Assembly (NCBI GenBank): GCA_035504175.1
Contig: DATJSJ010000260.1
Location: 1-55,137, forward strand
Source: DATJSJ01 sp035504175
GTDB lineage: Bacteria > Pseudomonadota > Alphaproteobacteria > Acetobacterales > Acetobacteraceae
DNA: 55,137 nucleotides
Reading direction: 5' to 3'
The notes beneath the pieces were generated by a model. The model saw only the letters and a program-made list of their open reading frames with translations, searched no databases and was not told the origin of the DNA. Every line of letters starts with the position of its first letter. Positions within the stretch are counted from its first letter, which is position 1. A program made the position numbers and the translations under genes. Below are positions 1 to 8,440 of this stretch, piece by piece.

Positions 1-98
1 TGGGGCCTGAGGCCCCAGACCCCCATTCCTTAAGTGAAGGATTGCAAAGGCTGCGCCTTTGCCGGGGTCCAGGGGCAGAGCCCCTGGCCTTCCTTCGT
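1..98. repeat. Intergenic palindromic element, copy 1
   Basis: A run of three perfect short hairpins lies downstream of the ABC transporter operon: 1-17 (7-bp stem, loop TGA), 44-62 (8-bp stem, loop TGC) and 69-87 (8-bp stem, loop AGA). Read on the minus strand, 61-98 closely matches the left half of the element at 25767-26030: both have GGAAGGCCAGGG, a CTC(T/C)GCCC hairpin, GGACCC, GGCAA and a further hairpin. It is probably a non-coding interspersed repeat family. It may also end transcription of the operon, although no T-tract is seen. The element may extend left of the window. Confidence 0.6.
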
Positions 99-127
99 CG
101 CGCTTCGAATGGATTGGCATGCTCCAG

Positions 128-835
128 CTAAGCCGCCATGCCGACGAATTCCGCGATCAGTGCCGGATCGCCCACCGCCTCCGGCGCCACCTCTTGCGTA
201 ATCTGACCCTTCTGAATGATCAGGACCCGCTGCGACAGCGCCGCGATGAAGTTGAGATTCTGCTCGACCAGCACCAGGGTCAGATTGCGCTTGGCACGCA
301 GCGCATGCAGCGTCTCGATGATCTCCTCGATGATCGAAGGCTGGATGCCCTCGGTCGGCTCGTCGAGCAGGATGAGGCGCGGATCGCCGCACAGGCAGCG
401 GGCGAGGGCCAGCAATTGCTGCTCGCCGCCGGAGAGCGCGCCGCCCGGCCGGTCGAGCAGGCGCACGAGGCGCGGAAAGCTCTCCAGCACCTGCGCGATC
501 GTCGCCGCCTCCGGCCCGCGCCCGAGCAGCGCCCCCATGCGCAGATTGTCGCGGACCGAGAGGTTCGGGAAGATCTCGCGCCCCTGCGGCACATAGCCGA
601 TGCCGGCGCGCGCCCGCAGCGCCGGCGGCAGACGGGTGATGTCGCGCCCCTCGAATCCGATGCTGCCGCCGGTCGCCGGCAGATGCCCGATCAGCGTCTT
701 GAGCAGCGTCGTCTTGCCCATGCCGTTATGGCCGAGAATGCCGACGAACTCGCCTTCCGCCACGGCGAAGCTGACCCCGGCCAGGATCGGGATGCGCCCG
801 TAGCCCGCATGCAGGCTATCCACGGTCAGCATCAT
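128..835 (-). CDS. urtE: ABC transporter ATP-binding protein, UrtE/LivF type
   Basis: Second cytoplasmic ATPase of a HAAT-family (branched-chain amino acid/urea/amide) importer; it hydrolyses ATP to drive uptake. The 235-residue length is normal for the family. Visible motifs are Walker A GHNGMGKT (35-42), signature LSGGEQQ (134-140) and Walker B LILLDEP (154-160). The usual switch His is replaced by Gln in LVEQN, which is normal for LivF/UrtE proteins. Its ATG overlaps the urtD stop (ATGA), so the pair is probably translationally coupled. It is the last gene of the five-gene operon. The ATPase role is certain; urea as substrate is inferred from gene order and from UrtD. Confidence 0.85.
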   Translation of the reverse strand: MMLTVDSLHAGYGRIPILAGVSFAVAEGEFVGILGHNGMGKTTLLKTLIGHLPATGGSIGFEGRDITRLPPALRARAGIGYVPQGREIFPNLSVRDNLRMGALLGRGPEAATIAQVLESFPRLVRLLDRPGGALSGGEQQLLALARCLCGDPRLILLDEPTEGIQPSIIEEIIETLHALRAKRNLTLVLVEQNLNFIAALSQRVLIIQKGQITQEVAPEAVGDPALIAEFVGMAA

Positions 836-1554
836 GCCGCCTGCTTGCCGAGATAGACGTCGCGCACCCGCTGATCGGCGAGCACGCGATCGACGTGATC
901 CTCGACCAGGATGCGGCCCTGGTTGAACACGGTCACCGTCTTCGCGATCATGCGGATGAACTGCATGTCGTGCTCGACCACGATCAGCGCATGCGTGCGG
1001 TTGATCTCGCGGATCAGCGCCGAGGTGCGCACCACTTCCTCATGCGTCATGCCGGCGGCCGGTTCGTCGAGCAGGATCAGCTCCGGGTCCTGCGCCAGCA
1101 CGGTGCCGATCTCGACCCATTGCCGCTGCCCATGCGCGAGCTGGCCGACCAGGCGGTGCGCAATCGGGCCGAGCCCGAGCCGGTCCATCGCGGCCTCGGC
1201 GAGCTGCCGGGCGCGGCGCATCGAGCCCATGCGGGAGGCGGCGATGAACACGTTCTCGCGCACCGACAGGCCGTTGAACACGTTCGGCACCTGGGTCTTG
1301 ATGCCGACCCCGAGCCGCGCGATCCGGTGCGTCTTGGCGCCGGTGATGTCCTGGCCGCGGAAGCGGATTTCGCCGGCGCTCGGCTGCAACTGGCCGGTCA
1401 GCATCTTGAAGAAGGTGCTCTTGCCCGCGCCGTTCGGGCCGATCAGACAACGCAGTTCGACTTCGCCCAATGTCAGGTCGACCGCATCGACTGCGGTGAC
1501 GCCGCCGAAGCGCATCGTCAGCCCGCGCGCGGTCAGCAGCGGCACCACGGTCAT
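832..1554 (-). CDS. urtD: ABC transporter ATP-binding protein, UrtD type
   Basis: First ATPase subunit of the HAAT importer, 240 residues. Walker A GPNGAGKS is at 39-46, Walker B ILLDEP at about 160-165 and the H-loop at His195 (VVEHD). The signature is LAHGQRQ (139-145) instead of LSGGQ. The form L-(S/A)-H-G-Q-x-Q-W-x-E is what UrtD proteins carry and differs from the LSYGQ of LivG, so it favours a urea/amide-type system. The start is the ATG at 1554, which overlaps the permease stop (ATGA). The stop overlaps the urtE start in the same way. Confidence 0.85.
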   Translation of the reverse strand: MTVVPLLTARGLTMRFGGVTAVDAVDLTLGEVELRCLIGPNGAGKSTFFKMLTGQLQPSAGEIRFRGQDITGAKTHRIARLGVGIKTQVPNVFNGLSVRENVFIAASRMGSMRRARQLAEAAMDRLGLGPIAHRLVGQLAHGQRQWVEIGTVLAQDPELILLDEPAAGMTHEEVVRTSALIREINRTHALIVVEHDMQFIRMIAKTVTVFNQGRILVEDHVDRVLADQRVRDVYLGKQAA

Positions 1555-2585
1555 GCGCGGCGCTCCGCCGCCTCGGTCACGCGCACGCCGCGGCCCCGGT
1601 CCAGCAGGCCGCGCAGCAGCACCCTGGCCGCCGGCACGACGCCCTGCGGCACCAGCAGCACGAAGCCCATCAGGATCACGCCGAGCAACAGATTGGCGTT
1701 GAGGGTCTGCTGCGTGCCGATCGCGTTGATCAGATATTGCACCGCGACGGCGCCGATGATCGGCCCGAGCAGCGTGCCAAGCCCGCCGAGCAGCGCGAAG
1801 ATGATGATCTGGGCCGACTGCGCCAGGCCGAACACCGGCGGACTGATGAAGCCGCTCCAGTTGACGTAGAGGCAGCCGGCAATGCCGGCGACCGCGCCGC
1901 CAATCGTGAAGGTGAGGAGCTTGTACAGCCGCGGATCGTAGCCGAGCAGCATTGCCCGTGTCTCGTTCTCGCGGATTGCCACCACGACCCGGCCGTAACG
2001 GCTGGCCAGGATGCCGCGCAGCAGGGCGTAGACGAGGATCAGCACCCCGGCCGCGAAATACCAGATCTGCTGCGGATCGAGCGCCGCCGACGGATCGCCC
2101 GGCCAGTTCAGCGGCGGCACGGACGGGATGCCGTTGAAGCCGCCGAGTTGCGCCGCGCCGATATGATAGGCGTCGCCGGCCGTCGAGTTCATCACGTTGA
2201 ACAGGATGACGGTGACGGTCAGGGTGATCACGCCGACATAAGCGTCGCTGATGCGGCCGTAGAACATGAAGTAGCCGAGCAGCGCGGCGAAGGCGGCCGG
2301 GATCGCGATGGTGAGCAGCACCGGGAGCGTGCTGTCGCCGAGATTGATCGTGGCCACGGCGTAGGTGTAGGCGCCGAGGCCGAAGAAGGCCGACTGGCCG
2401 AACGACATGATGCCGCCATAGCCCCAGATGAAGCCCTGGCTCAGGGCCAGCACCGCCATGGCGACGAACAGCGTCGCCTGCACCAGGCCGAACAGGTCGG
2501 TGACCATCGGCAGGCCGACCAGCAGCAGCACCCCCGCCGCAATCATCGCGGCAAAGCCGGCCCATCCGGCGCGGGCGCCGGTCAT
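1551..2585 (-). CDS. urtC: ABC transporter permease, UrtC/LivM type
   Basis: Inner-membrane permease of the HAAT importer. It has many hydrophobic segments and the LivM-type motif YGGIMSFGQSAFFGLGAYTY, plus the FALLGGLGTLLGPIIGA segment near the C-terminus typical of the family. With ATG at 2585 the protein has 344 residues and begins MTGARAGWAGF directly before the first membrane helix. No strong Shine-Dalgarno precedes this ATG. In-frame GTG codons upstream (as far as 2699) could also start it, which would close the otherwise unusual 121-nt gap to urtB. It overlaps urtD by 4 nt. Confidence 0.8.
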   Translation of the reverse strand: MTGARAGWAGFAAMIAAGVLLLVGLPMVTDLFGLVQATLFVAMAVLALSQGFIWGYGGIMSFGQSAFFGLGAYTYAVATINLGDSTLPVLLTIAIPAAFAALLGYFMFYGRISDAYVGVITLTVTVILFNVMNSTAGDAYHIGAAQLGGFNGIPSVPPLNWPGDPSAALDPQQIWYFAAGVLILVYALLRGILASRYGRVVVAIRENETRAMLLGYDPRLYKLLTFTIGGAVAGIAGCLYVNWSGFISPPVFGLAQSAQIIIFALLGGLGTLLGPIIGAVAVQYLINAIGTQQTLNANLLLGVILMGFVLLVPQGVVPAARVLLRGLLDRGRGVRVTEAAERRA

Positions 2586-2706
2586 GCCGGTGCTCGCCGG
2601 TGCCGGTCCGCGATGCGTCGCGCGAGCGCCGGCACGATCGTGACCCTGCACTCCGCCACCGCACCGACCCTGCGCACCACGCCGTCGCTTTCCTGGCACG
2701 ACGGCA

Positions 2707-3573
2707 TCACAACCCCCTGCGGAAGAAGCGGCCGGTGATGCCTTGCGGCAGGATGCGGATCATGACGATCGCGGCGACCAGCAATGCCACCTCGCCGAAC
2801 ACCGGCGTCGTCGCGAAGGCGGCGATCTGGTTGATGAAGCCGAACAGCACGGAGGCGAGGCCGGTGCCGGTGACGATCGCGCCGCCGCCGCCGATCACGG
2901 TGATGAACGCCTTGGCGACATAGGCGCCACCCATCACCGGCGAGACGCCGGAGATCGGCGCCAGCACGCCGCCGGCGAGCCCGGTCAGCGCCGCGCCGAT
3001 GCCGAACGTCGCCATGTAGACGCGCGGCGGCGAGACGCCGAGGGCGGCCGCCATCGCCGGGTTCTGCATCGTCGCGCGCACAACGAGGCCGAAGCGCGTA
3101 TAGCGCAGCCCGAGCCACACGGCCGCGACGCTCGCCAGCGCGATCGCGATGGTGACGGCGCCGTAGAGGCTGGTGTGGTAGCGCCCGATATCGAAGCCGC
3201 CGAGCGGGGCGGAGACGCCCTTCACCGTGTTGCCGAAGATCGTCGTGGTCAGGCCGATCAGGAACAGGCTCAGCCCCCAGGTCGCCAGCATGGTGTCGAT
3301 CATCCGGCCGTAGAAGAAGCGGATGAAGCCGCGCTCGACGATCAGCCCGACCGCACCGACGAACAGCGGCGACACGACGAGCATGGCGATCCAGATGTTG
3401 AGCCCGGCATTGGCACTCAGCACCGTCGCATAGGCGCCCAGCATCAGGAACTCGCCATGCGCCAGGTTGATGATCTTCATGAGTCCGAAGATCACGCCGA
3501 GACCGAGGCTCAACAGCAGCAGCGAGGCGATGCTGCCGAGCACGTTGAAGCCGATCAGGGCAACGAGATCCAT
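2707..3573 (-). CDS. urtB: ABC transporter permease, UrtB/LivH type
   Basis: First inner-membrane permease of the importer, 288 residues and polytopic. The LivH motif GLMKIINLAHGEFLMLGAY and a C-terminal VAAIVMIRILPQGITG segment are visible. The ATG at 3573 is preceded by GAGGGAG about 8 nt upstream, so it is preferred over longer in-frame extensions. Classical urea UrtB proteins often carry a large N-terminal extension, and this one does not. That leaves a short-chain amide or another small nitrogen compound as an alternative substrate. It lies 144 nt downstream of the binding-protein gene. Confidence 0.82.
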   Translation of the reverse strand: MDLVALIGFNVLGSIASLLLLSLGLGVIFGLMKIINLAHGEFLMLGAYATVLSANAGLNIWIAMLVVSPLFVGAVGLIVERGFIRFFYGRMIDTMLATWGLSLFLIGLTTTIFGNTVKGVSAPLGGFDIGRYHTSLYGAVTIAIALASVAAVWLGLRYTRFGLVVRATMQNPAMAAALGVSPPRVYMATFGIGAALTGLAGGVLAPISGVSPVMGGAYVAKAFITVIGGGGAIVTGTGLASVLFGFINQIAAFATTPVFGEVALLVAAIVMIRILPQGITGRFFRRGL

Positions 3574-3717
3574 CCACGGCACTCCCTCGTCATCGACGCG
3601 CGCCGCCGGCGCCGGCCCGGCCGGCACGCAGATCGGGCGGCACGCGGATCGCGCGGCACGCGGATCGGGACACCTCACCTCCCCCGACCCGGCGCCCCGC
3701 TCCGGCGCGGCGACGCC

Positions 3718-4956
3718 TCAGCTCTTCACGTCGACGACGAACTGCTTGTTGGTGTTCGGACGCTTGATCAGGTTGCAGACCGCGGCGGTGTCGGCCGGGA
3801 ACTGATCCGGATAGCTCGCGATCACCTTCCACGCCTTGTTCTGCGCCACGCCGAGATAGGCGTTGCGGATGGTGTGATGCGTCGCCGGGTCGATCGTGAC
3901 CTTGCCGCTCGGCCCGTCGATGCTGATCCCTTTCTCGAGCGCCTTGATCACCGCCATGCGCTCGAGCGAGCCCGCCATCGCCACCGCCTTGGCCCAGAGG
4001 TGATAGCCCTCGTAGTTCGTCGCGGTCAGCTCGCCCATATACGGCACGTTCGGTCCGAACCGGTCCTTGACCTTCTTGACGAAAACGCGGTTCGCCGGCG
4101 TGTCGAGCTCCTCGAAATAGCCGTACGCCGTGACGATCCCGTCGCTCTCCTTCGCCTCCATCGTCGCGAGCTCGTTGACCAGGCCGAAGGTGGTCGAGGC
4201 GATCGGGATCTTGCCCTTCAGCCCCGCCGCCGCCCATTGCCGGTAGAACGCGGTGTGGTTCGAGCCGACCAGGGCGGAGAGCAGCACGTCCGGCTTGGCT
4301 TCCTGGATCTTGCTGATGCTCGCCGAGAAGTTGGTGACGTCGAGGGGGAAGAACTCGGTCGCCAGCACCTTGCCGCCGCCGTCCTCGGTGTATTTCTTCA
4401 TCCACTTGGCGGTGATCTGGCCGTAGTTGTAATCGGCCGCCACGACGTAGGCGTTCTTGCCCCAGGTCTTCTGCGCGTAGGCGACCAGCTTGTTCACCGT
4501 CTGAGCCGGCGTCGTGCCGGTGCAGAAGATGTCGCGGTCGCAGACGCCGCCCTCGTAGAGCACGTTGTAGAAGTAGAGGATGCGGTAGCGGTCGAACACC
4601 GGCCGGATCGCCTCGCGCGAGGCCGAGGTGATGCCGCCTTGCACGACGGCGACGCGGTCCTTCAGCGCCAGTTGCTGCGCGTATTGCGAGTAGAGCTGGA
4701 TCGTCGACTGGGTGTCGTACTGGATGAGCCTGAGCGGCCGCTTCAAGAGCCCGCCGGCATCGTTGATCTCGCTCACTGCGACCTGCGCCGCGTAGTACAT
4801 CGGGGTGCCGGACGTGCCGATCGGCCCCGACTGGTCGAGCAGGCTGCCGATCTTGATCGGCTCCGCGGCGCGCGCGGTGGCACCGATGAATGGCGCGGCC
4901 ACGGCGCCGCCGACCCCCGCGCCGGCGGCCTTCAGAAGACTGCGACGTTGCAGCAC
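3718..4956 (-). CDS. Periplasmic substrate-binding protein, urea/amide ABC transporter
   Basis: Peripla_BP_5-like receptor that would deliver substrate to the UrtBC permease. Translation from GTG 4956 gives 412 residues. AAGGGAG lies 6 nt upstream; the adjacent GTG at 4959 is an alternative. The N-terminus has a twin-arginine motif QRRSLLK and an ARA-A cleavage site near residue 30, so Tat export is likely. The mature protein has the family patterns GSLLDQSGPIG, ADYNYGQITAKW and FFPLDVTNFSASISKIQ. This fits the FmdD/AmiC/UrtA-like branch (amides or urea) better than leucine-binding proteins. It is the first gene of the operon, 54 nt below the predicted sigma-54 transcription start. Confidence 0.82.
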   Translation of the reverse strand: MLQRRSLLKAAGAGVGGAVAAPFIGATARAAEPIKIGSLLDQSGPIGTSGTPMYYAAQVAVSEINDAGGLLKRPLRLIQYDTQSTIQLYSQYAQQLALKDRVAVVQGGITSASREAIRPVFDRYRILYFYNVLYEGGVCDRDIFCTGTTPAQTVNKLVAYAQKTWGKNAYVVAADYNYGQITAKWMKKYTEDGGGKVLATEFFPLDVTNFSASISKIQEAKPDVLLSALVGSNHTAFYRQWAAAGLKGKIPIASTTFGLVNELATMEAKESDGIVTAYGYFEELDTPANRVFVKKVKDRFGPNVPYMGELTATNYEGYHLWAKAVAMAGSLERMAVIKALEKGISIDGPSGKVTIDPATHHTIRNAYLGVAQNKAWKVIASYPDQFPADTAAVCNLIKRPNTNKQFVVDVKS

Positions 4957-5020
4957 CACGCGCTCCCTTGCCTGTTCCACCCCGCCGCCATCTGCCCACG
5001 CGGGCGGCAGCGAGATTGGA

Positions 5021-5037
5021 AGCAACCAGCGTGCCAA
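5021..5037 (-). promoter_or_regulatory. Sigma-54 (-24/-12) promoter of the urea/amide ABC operon
   Basis: On the minus strand the sequence reads TTGGCACG-CTGG-TTGCT. It matches the RpoN consensus YTGGCACG-N4-TTGCW at every conserved position, with 12 nt between the -24 G and the -12 C. Predicted transcription starts near 5010, giving a leader of about 54 nt before the GTG at 4956. RpoN promoters on uptake systems of this kind are normally switched on by NtrC under nitrogen limitation; the activator here is inferred. Confidence 0.85.
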
Positions 5038-5067
5038 GCGCCATATCGCGCAAACACCGTGCATTTC

Positions 5068-5092
5068 TGGCAGTCATCCGGCGAGACTGCCA
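5068..5092. promoter_or_regulatory. Inverted repeat upstream of the sigma-54 promoter
   Basis: TGGCAGTC (5068-5075) and GACTGCCA (5085-5092) form a perfect 8-bp inverted repeat with a 9-nt spacer. It is centred about 70 nt upstream of the predicted start, a suitable place for an activator dimer. It does not match the NtrC consensus well, so the binding protein is unknown. Confidence 0.4.
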
Positions 5093-5397
5093 ATCGATGC
5101 GGCAGCTTGTGCCAGCAAGCGAGCATGTTGCCCGTGACAGACGCAGCGAGGGCCCCCCGCGGCGTGCGCGACGTCGGGCTCCCGCGGTCTCGTCGGCGAT
5201 GGCCGCGCGAGGCGCAGGCTGCGTGCATCGAGCATCCCGTGCACGACTGCGATCGGAACATCCGTCGAGCGCAATGGCGGTTTTGCGGCGCGCCGTTCCG
5301 CGCACCAGGGCCATCCTGGTCGGCGGCGTTGCGATCGCCGCATCTCCAACACCGGCGCGCTCTCTCGCGCAGCCCGCGACGGACGCGCCCCGGGGCG

Positions 5398-6132
5398 CTA
5401 TGCCGCGTCGTGCAGAATGACCCCGAGTGTCATCCGGATGCCGCCGCGCAGCCGGCTGACACCGTGACGCATCGTCACCCGATGCACGCCGCGTCGGCCC
5501 TGCACAGGGCGCTGGCTCACCGCGAAAACCACGCCTTCGCCCTGGCAGAGTGGCACAACGTCGGCACGCGATTGCTGGCGCGGCCGCTGCTCGGTCAACA
5601 CGAACTCGCCGCCGGTGAAATCCTTGCCTGGACCACTCAGCAGGAAGGCAACCTGGATCGGAAACGCGAGCGCGCCGTAGAGATCCTGATGCAGGCAGTT
5701 GTAATCGCCGGCCTCGTAGCGCAGCAGCAGCGGCGTCGGCCGCGTCTGACCGGCCGCATGACAGCGGGCGAGGTAGTCCGCATGGCCGGGCGGGTAGGTG
5801 GCCGGCGTTCCGAGGGCTTCCGACCAGCGATTGGCGATCGGCGCCAGCGCCCCGTACAGGGCCCCTCGCAGCGCGGTGAGCCAGGGAGGCAGCGGCGCCG
5901 CGAAATATTTGTACTCGCCGCTGCCGAAACCGTGCCGTGCCATGACGATGCGAGTGCGGAACAGCGCGTCCTCAGCATACAAACCGACGATTGCCGCGCA
6001 CTCACCAGAGGTCAGCAGCGGACCCGTGGTGGCACAGCCGAACGCATCGAGACCGGCGGCGATCCCCATCCAGTCGAGCGCGGCGACGCGCCCCGAAAGC
6101 GTCGCGAGTGGCGATTCCAGCTCCTGCTCCAT
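5398..6132 (-). CDS. 2OG-Fe(II) oxygenase (PF09859/COG3826-like)
   Basis: Predicted cytosolic 2-oxoglutarate/Fe(II) dioxygenase of 244 residues. The iron ligands are probably His148 and Asp150 (CLHQDLYG) and His223 (MRHGVSRLRGGIR), with Arg233 binding 2-oxoglutarate. The segments RHGFGSGEYKYF, AGQTRPTPLLLRYE and GGEFVLTEQRPRQQSR are the ones I associate with PF09859, whose substrate is unknown; a DNA- or protein-repair role has been suggested from its name. ATG 6132 was chosen. An in-frame ATG at 6168, with AAGAAG upstream, would add 12 residues. It follows the EamA transporter gene by 53 nt or less, so the two are probably co-transcribed. Confidence 0.75.
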   Translation of the reverse strand: MEQELESPLATLSGRVAALDWMGIAAGLDAFGCATTGPLLTSGECAAIVGLYAEDALFRTRIVMARHGFGSGEYKYFAAPLPPWLTALRGALYGALAPIANRWSEALGTPATYPPGHADYLARCHAAGQTRPTPLLLRYEAGDYNCLHQDLYGALAFPIQVAFLLSGPGKDFTGGEFVLTEQRPRQQSRADVVPLCQGEGVVFAVSQRPVQGRRGVHRVTMRHGVSRLRGGIRMTLGVILHDAA

Positions 6133-6185
6133 GCCACGAGGATGGGCCGGGCCGGCAGCGCCGGCCATCCGCTTCTTGCCCGCGC

Positions 6186-7121
6186 TCAGCGCGAACGGCG
6201 ATTGACCAGGCGCAGCCCGATTGCGACGCAGGCAAAGGCAAGCAGCAGCGAGGCGGACAGCGTCTCGCCCAGCAGCGCCGCGCCGGCCAGGATGCCGAAC
6301 AGCGGGGTGAGAAAGGTAAAGGCGGAGATCAGCCCCGCCGGATAGCGCGTGATCAGCCAGAACCACGCAAGATAGGTCGCGAAGGCAACGACCAGGCTCT
6401 GATAGGCAAGCGCGAGCCACGCGAGCGGGGTGGCAGGGCCGATCGCCCAGGACTCGCCGATCGCCGCGGAAATCGCGAACAGCAGCGGTACCGAGCCGGC
6501 GAGCTGGTAGAACAGCACCTTCGCCGCCGGCACGCGCGCCAGGCGCGTCGCCTTGATGATCAAGGTCGTGGCGGCCCAGGCGACCGCCGAGGCCAGCACC
6601 AGCCCGTCGCCGAGCAGCGTCGCCCCGCCGCCCGCCGGGCGGTGCAGCATCGCAACCGCCACCCCGCCGAAGGCCAAAACCAGGCCGGCGACCTGCCAGC
6701 GCCCGATGCGCTCGCCCGGCACGCAGAAATGCCCGCCCAGCGCCACGAAGAACGGCGTGGTGTAGAGAATCACCACCCCGCGCGAGGCGCTGGTGTGGGT
6801 CAGCCCCACGAACATCAGCACGAATTCCAGCGCGAAGCAGGCGGCGATCAGCGCTCCGAGCCGGTAGGTTCCGTCGCGCACGGTCAGCGTCCGCAGACGC
6901 CCCCTTGCCGCCTGCCAGGCGCCAAGGCAGAGCACCGCGATCAGCGAGCGAAGTCCGGCCTGCAACACCGGCGGCAGCCCGCCATCGGCGGCGAGCTTGA
7001 CCGTCACCTGCTGCAGCCCCCAGCAGGCGCAGAGCAGCACCAGCAGCAGCGCCGCCGGCAGGTCGACGCGCTGCCGCGGCGCGAGGACAGGGCGGGTAGC
7101 GGCGGGCGAGACGGCGCTCAC
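6186..7121 (-). CDS. EamA-family (DMT) inner-membrane transporter
   Basis: Drug/metabolite-type exporter with about ten hydrophobic helices in two EamA repeats. The first runs from LLLVLLCACWGLQQVTVKLA to about residue 140, and the second starts near GDGLVLASAVAWAATTLIIK. The C-terminal part FTFLTPLFGILAGAALLGE is the typical second-repeat end. The substrate cannot be told. There is no ATG near the natural N-terminus, so GTG 7121 is proposed; the frame stays open to 7340 but its translation there is not hydrophobic. The gene lies just upstream of the oxygenase gene. Confidence 0.75.
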   Translation of the reverse strand: MSAVSPAATRPVLAPRQRVDLPAALLLVLLCACWGLQQVTVKLAADGGLPPVLQAGLRSLIAVLCLGAWQAARGRLRTLTVRDGTYRLGALIAACFALEFVLMFVGLTHTSASRGVVILYTTPFFVALGGHFCVPGERIGRWQVAGLVLAFGGVAVAMLHRPAGGGATLLGDGLVLASAVAWAATTLIIKATRLARVPAAKVLFYQLAGSVPLLFAISAAIGESWAIGPATPLAWLALAYQSLVVAFATYLAWFWLITRYPAGLISAFTFLTPLFGILAGAALLGETLSASLLLAFACVAIGLRLVNRRSR

Positions 7122-7409
7122 CGGGCGCGGCTCACCGGATCGGAGCAGCGCGGCATTGCACCGACGGACAGGACGGGCGGCATGGCTCCCCGCGGATGGG
7201 GCACGGACGCTGCCGTCACCCCATAGCCGCGTCAATCCGGGCGGCCGCCTACCAGGCGTGTCGTTTGCGCGGGCGACCCGGTGCAGACCACAGGATCGCC
7301 GATCGGCCGCCGCCTGCCTGCCGTGTCCCGACGGGGGCATTCCCCCTGGCCTGCCCGGCGGTTGCCGGACGGCCGCGAGCGGGACCGGAGAGGCGGCGGC
7401 GGCCGAGCT

Positions 7410-8294
7410 TCAGCGATCCGCCGCCACCGCGCTCGGGAGGTGGCGAGCGATGTAGGGCGGCAGGCTGAAGGCACCGGAATGGATCTCCGGCGTCCAGTAT
7501 TGGGTCGTGCCGAGAATGCCGGCCGCGTCCGCGCGTTCGCGGATCAGCGCCGGCGAATGCCTGTCGAAACCGGGCTGCTTGGCAGCGATGCCGAGCGTCA
7601 TGAAGCCGCCGACGTAAGTCGGCACTGCCGCAACATAGGCGCCGACATATGGGAAGAAACCCGCACGGCGCAGGCTGGTATCGCGCAGCTCCTCGGCCTG
7701 CATGAACGGCACGCCGCACTGGTTGACGATCATGCCGTCGCCGCCGAGCACGCGCGCGCAATTGCGGTAGAACTCGTCGGTGAACAGCACCTCGCCGACG
7801 CCGATCGGATCGGTGCTGTCGACGATGATGACGTCATAGGACGCATCCGGCGCCTGGCGGACATGGTCGATGCCGTCGCCGACGATCACCTGCGCGCGCG
7901 GATCGTTCCACGCGTCGCCCGCAATGCCGGGCAGGAACTCCCGCGCCAGCCGGATCACCTCGCCGTCGATCTCCACCATCACCGCGCGCTGCACGGTGCG
8001 ATGCTGCAGCACGCGCCGCAGCACGCCGCCGTCGCCGGCGCCGATGATCAGCACGCGCGAGGCGGCGCCATGCGCCAGCAGCGGCACATGCGCCAGCATC
8101 TCCTGATAGACGAACTCGTCGCCCTCGGTGATCTGGATGACGCCGTCAAGCACCATCACCCTGCCATGGGTGAAGCTCTCGAACACGGCGATGTCCTGGA
8201 ACTCGCTCTGCACGCGTGCGAGCTCGCGCTTCACCCGGAAGCGCTGCCCCCAGTCGGCGTAGAGCGTCTCGTTGATCCAGGCATCCGTTGCCAT
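7410..8294 (-). CDS. speE: Polyamine aminopropyltransferase (spermidine synthase)
   Basis: Transfers the aminopropyl group from decarboxylated S-adenosylmethionine to putrescine. The protein has 294 residues. Seen: YADWGQRF and YQEMLAHVPL near the N-terminus, the nucleotide-binding loop GAGDGG (85-90), and VDSTDPIG with catalytic Asp159, followed by LFTDEFY. This is the normal bacterial SpeE layout. ATG 8294 was chosen because the conserved sequence starts directly after it. It lies 146 nt downstream of speD on the same strand and completes a two-gene spermidine pathway. Confidence 0.93.
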   Translation of the reverse strand: MATDAWINETLYADWGQRFRVKRELARVQSEFQDIAVFESFTHGRVMVLDGVIQITEGDEFVYQEMLAHVPLLAHGAASRVLIIGAGDGGVLRRVLQHRTVQRAVMVEIDGEVIRLAREFLPGIAGDAWNDPRAQVIVGDGIDHVRQAPDASYDVIIVDSTDPIGVGEVLFTDEFYRNCARVLGGDGMIVNQCGVPFMQAEELRDTSLRRAGFFPYVGAYVAAVPTYVGGFMTLGIAAKQPGFDRHSPALIRERADAAGILGTTQYWTPEIHSGAFSLPPYIARHLPSAVAADR

Positions 8295-8440
8295 GGCATC
8301 CTCCACGACATGCGCCGGGCACGAAGCAGGTTCCACCCGCCGCGCGCCAGAGAGCTTTCGGTGACGACGTGCGCCGCTGTTCCGCCGGGCGCGCCCGAGC
8401 CAGCTTGCGTCCCGGACGAAGTCGCCCGGGACGGGCTGGT

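Larger units (their letters stand above)
4957..5397. other. Intergenic regulatory region upstream of the ABC operon
   Basis: A 441-nt stretch without a convincing gene. It holds the sigma-54 promoter (5021-5037) and an 8-bp inverted repeat (5068-5092) for the minus-strand ABC operon. The part from about 5100 to 5397 shows only GC-rich sequence with open frames lacking family features. It is also the downstream flank of the oxygenase gene. Confidence 0.6.

Noticed and set aside
2693..2710. TGGCACG at 2694-2700 as another sigma-54 promoter
   Set aside because: There is no TTGC at the required spacing (ACGG then CATC follows), and it lies near the urtB/urtC junction.
2743..6345. Long plus-strand open frame (about 1200 codons) across the ABC operon
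   Set aside because: It lies opposite well-supported genes, its translation is Arg/Asp/His-rich without domains, and it is the usual shadow frame of GC-rich coding DNA.
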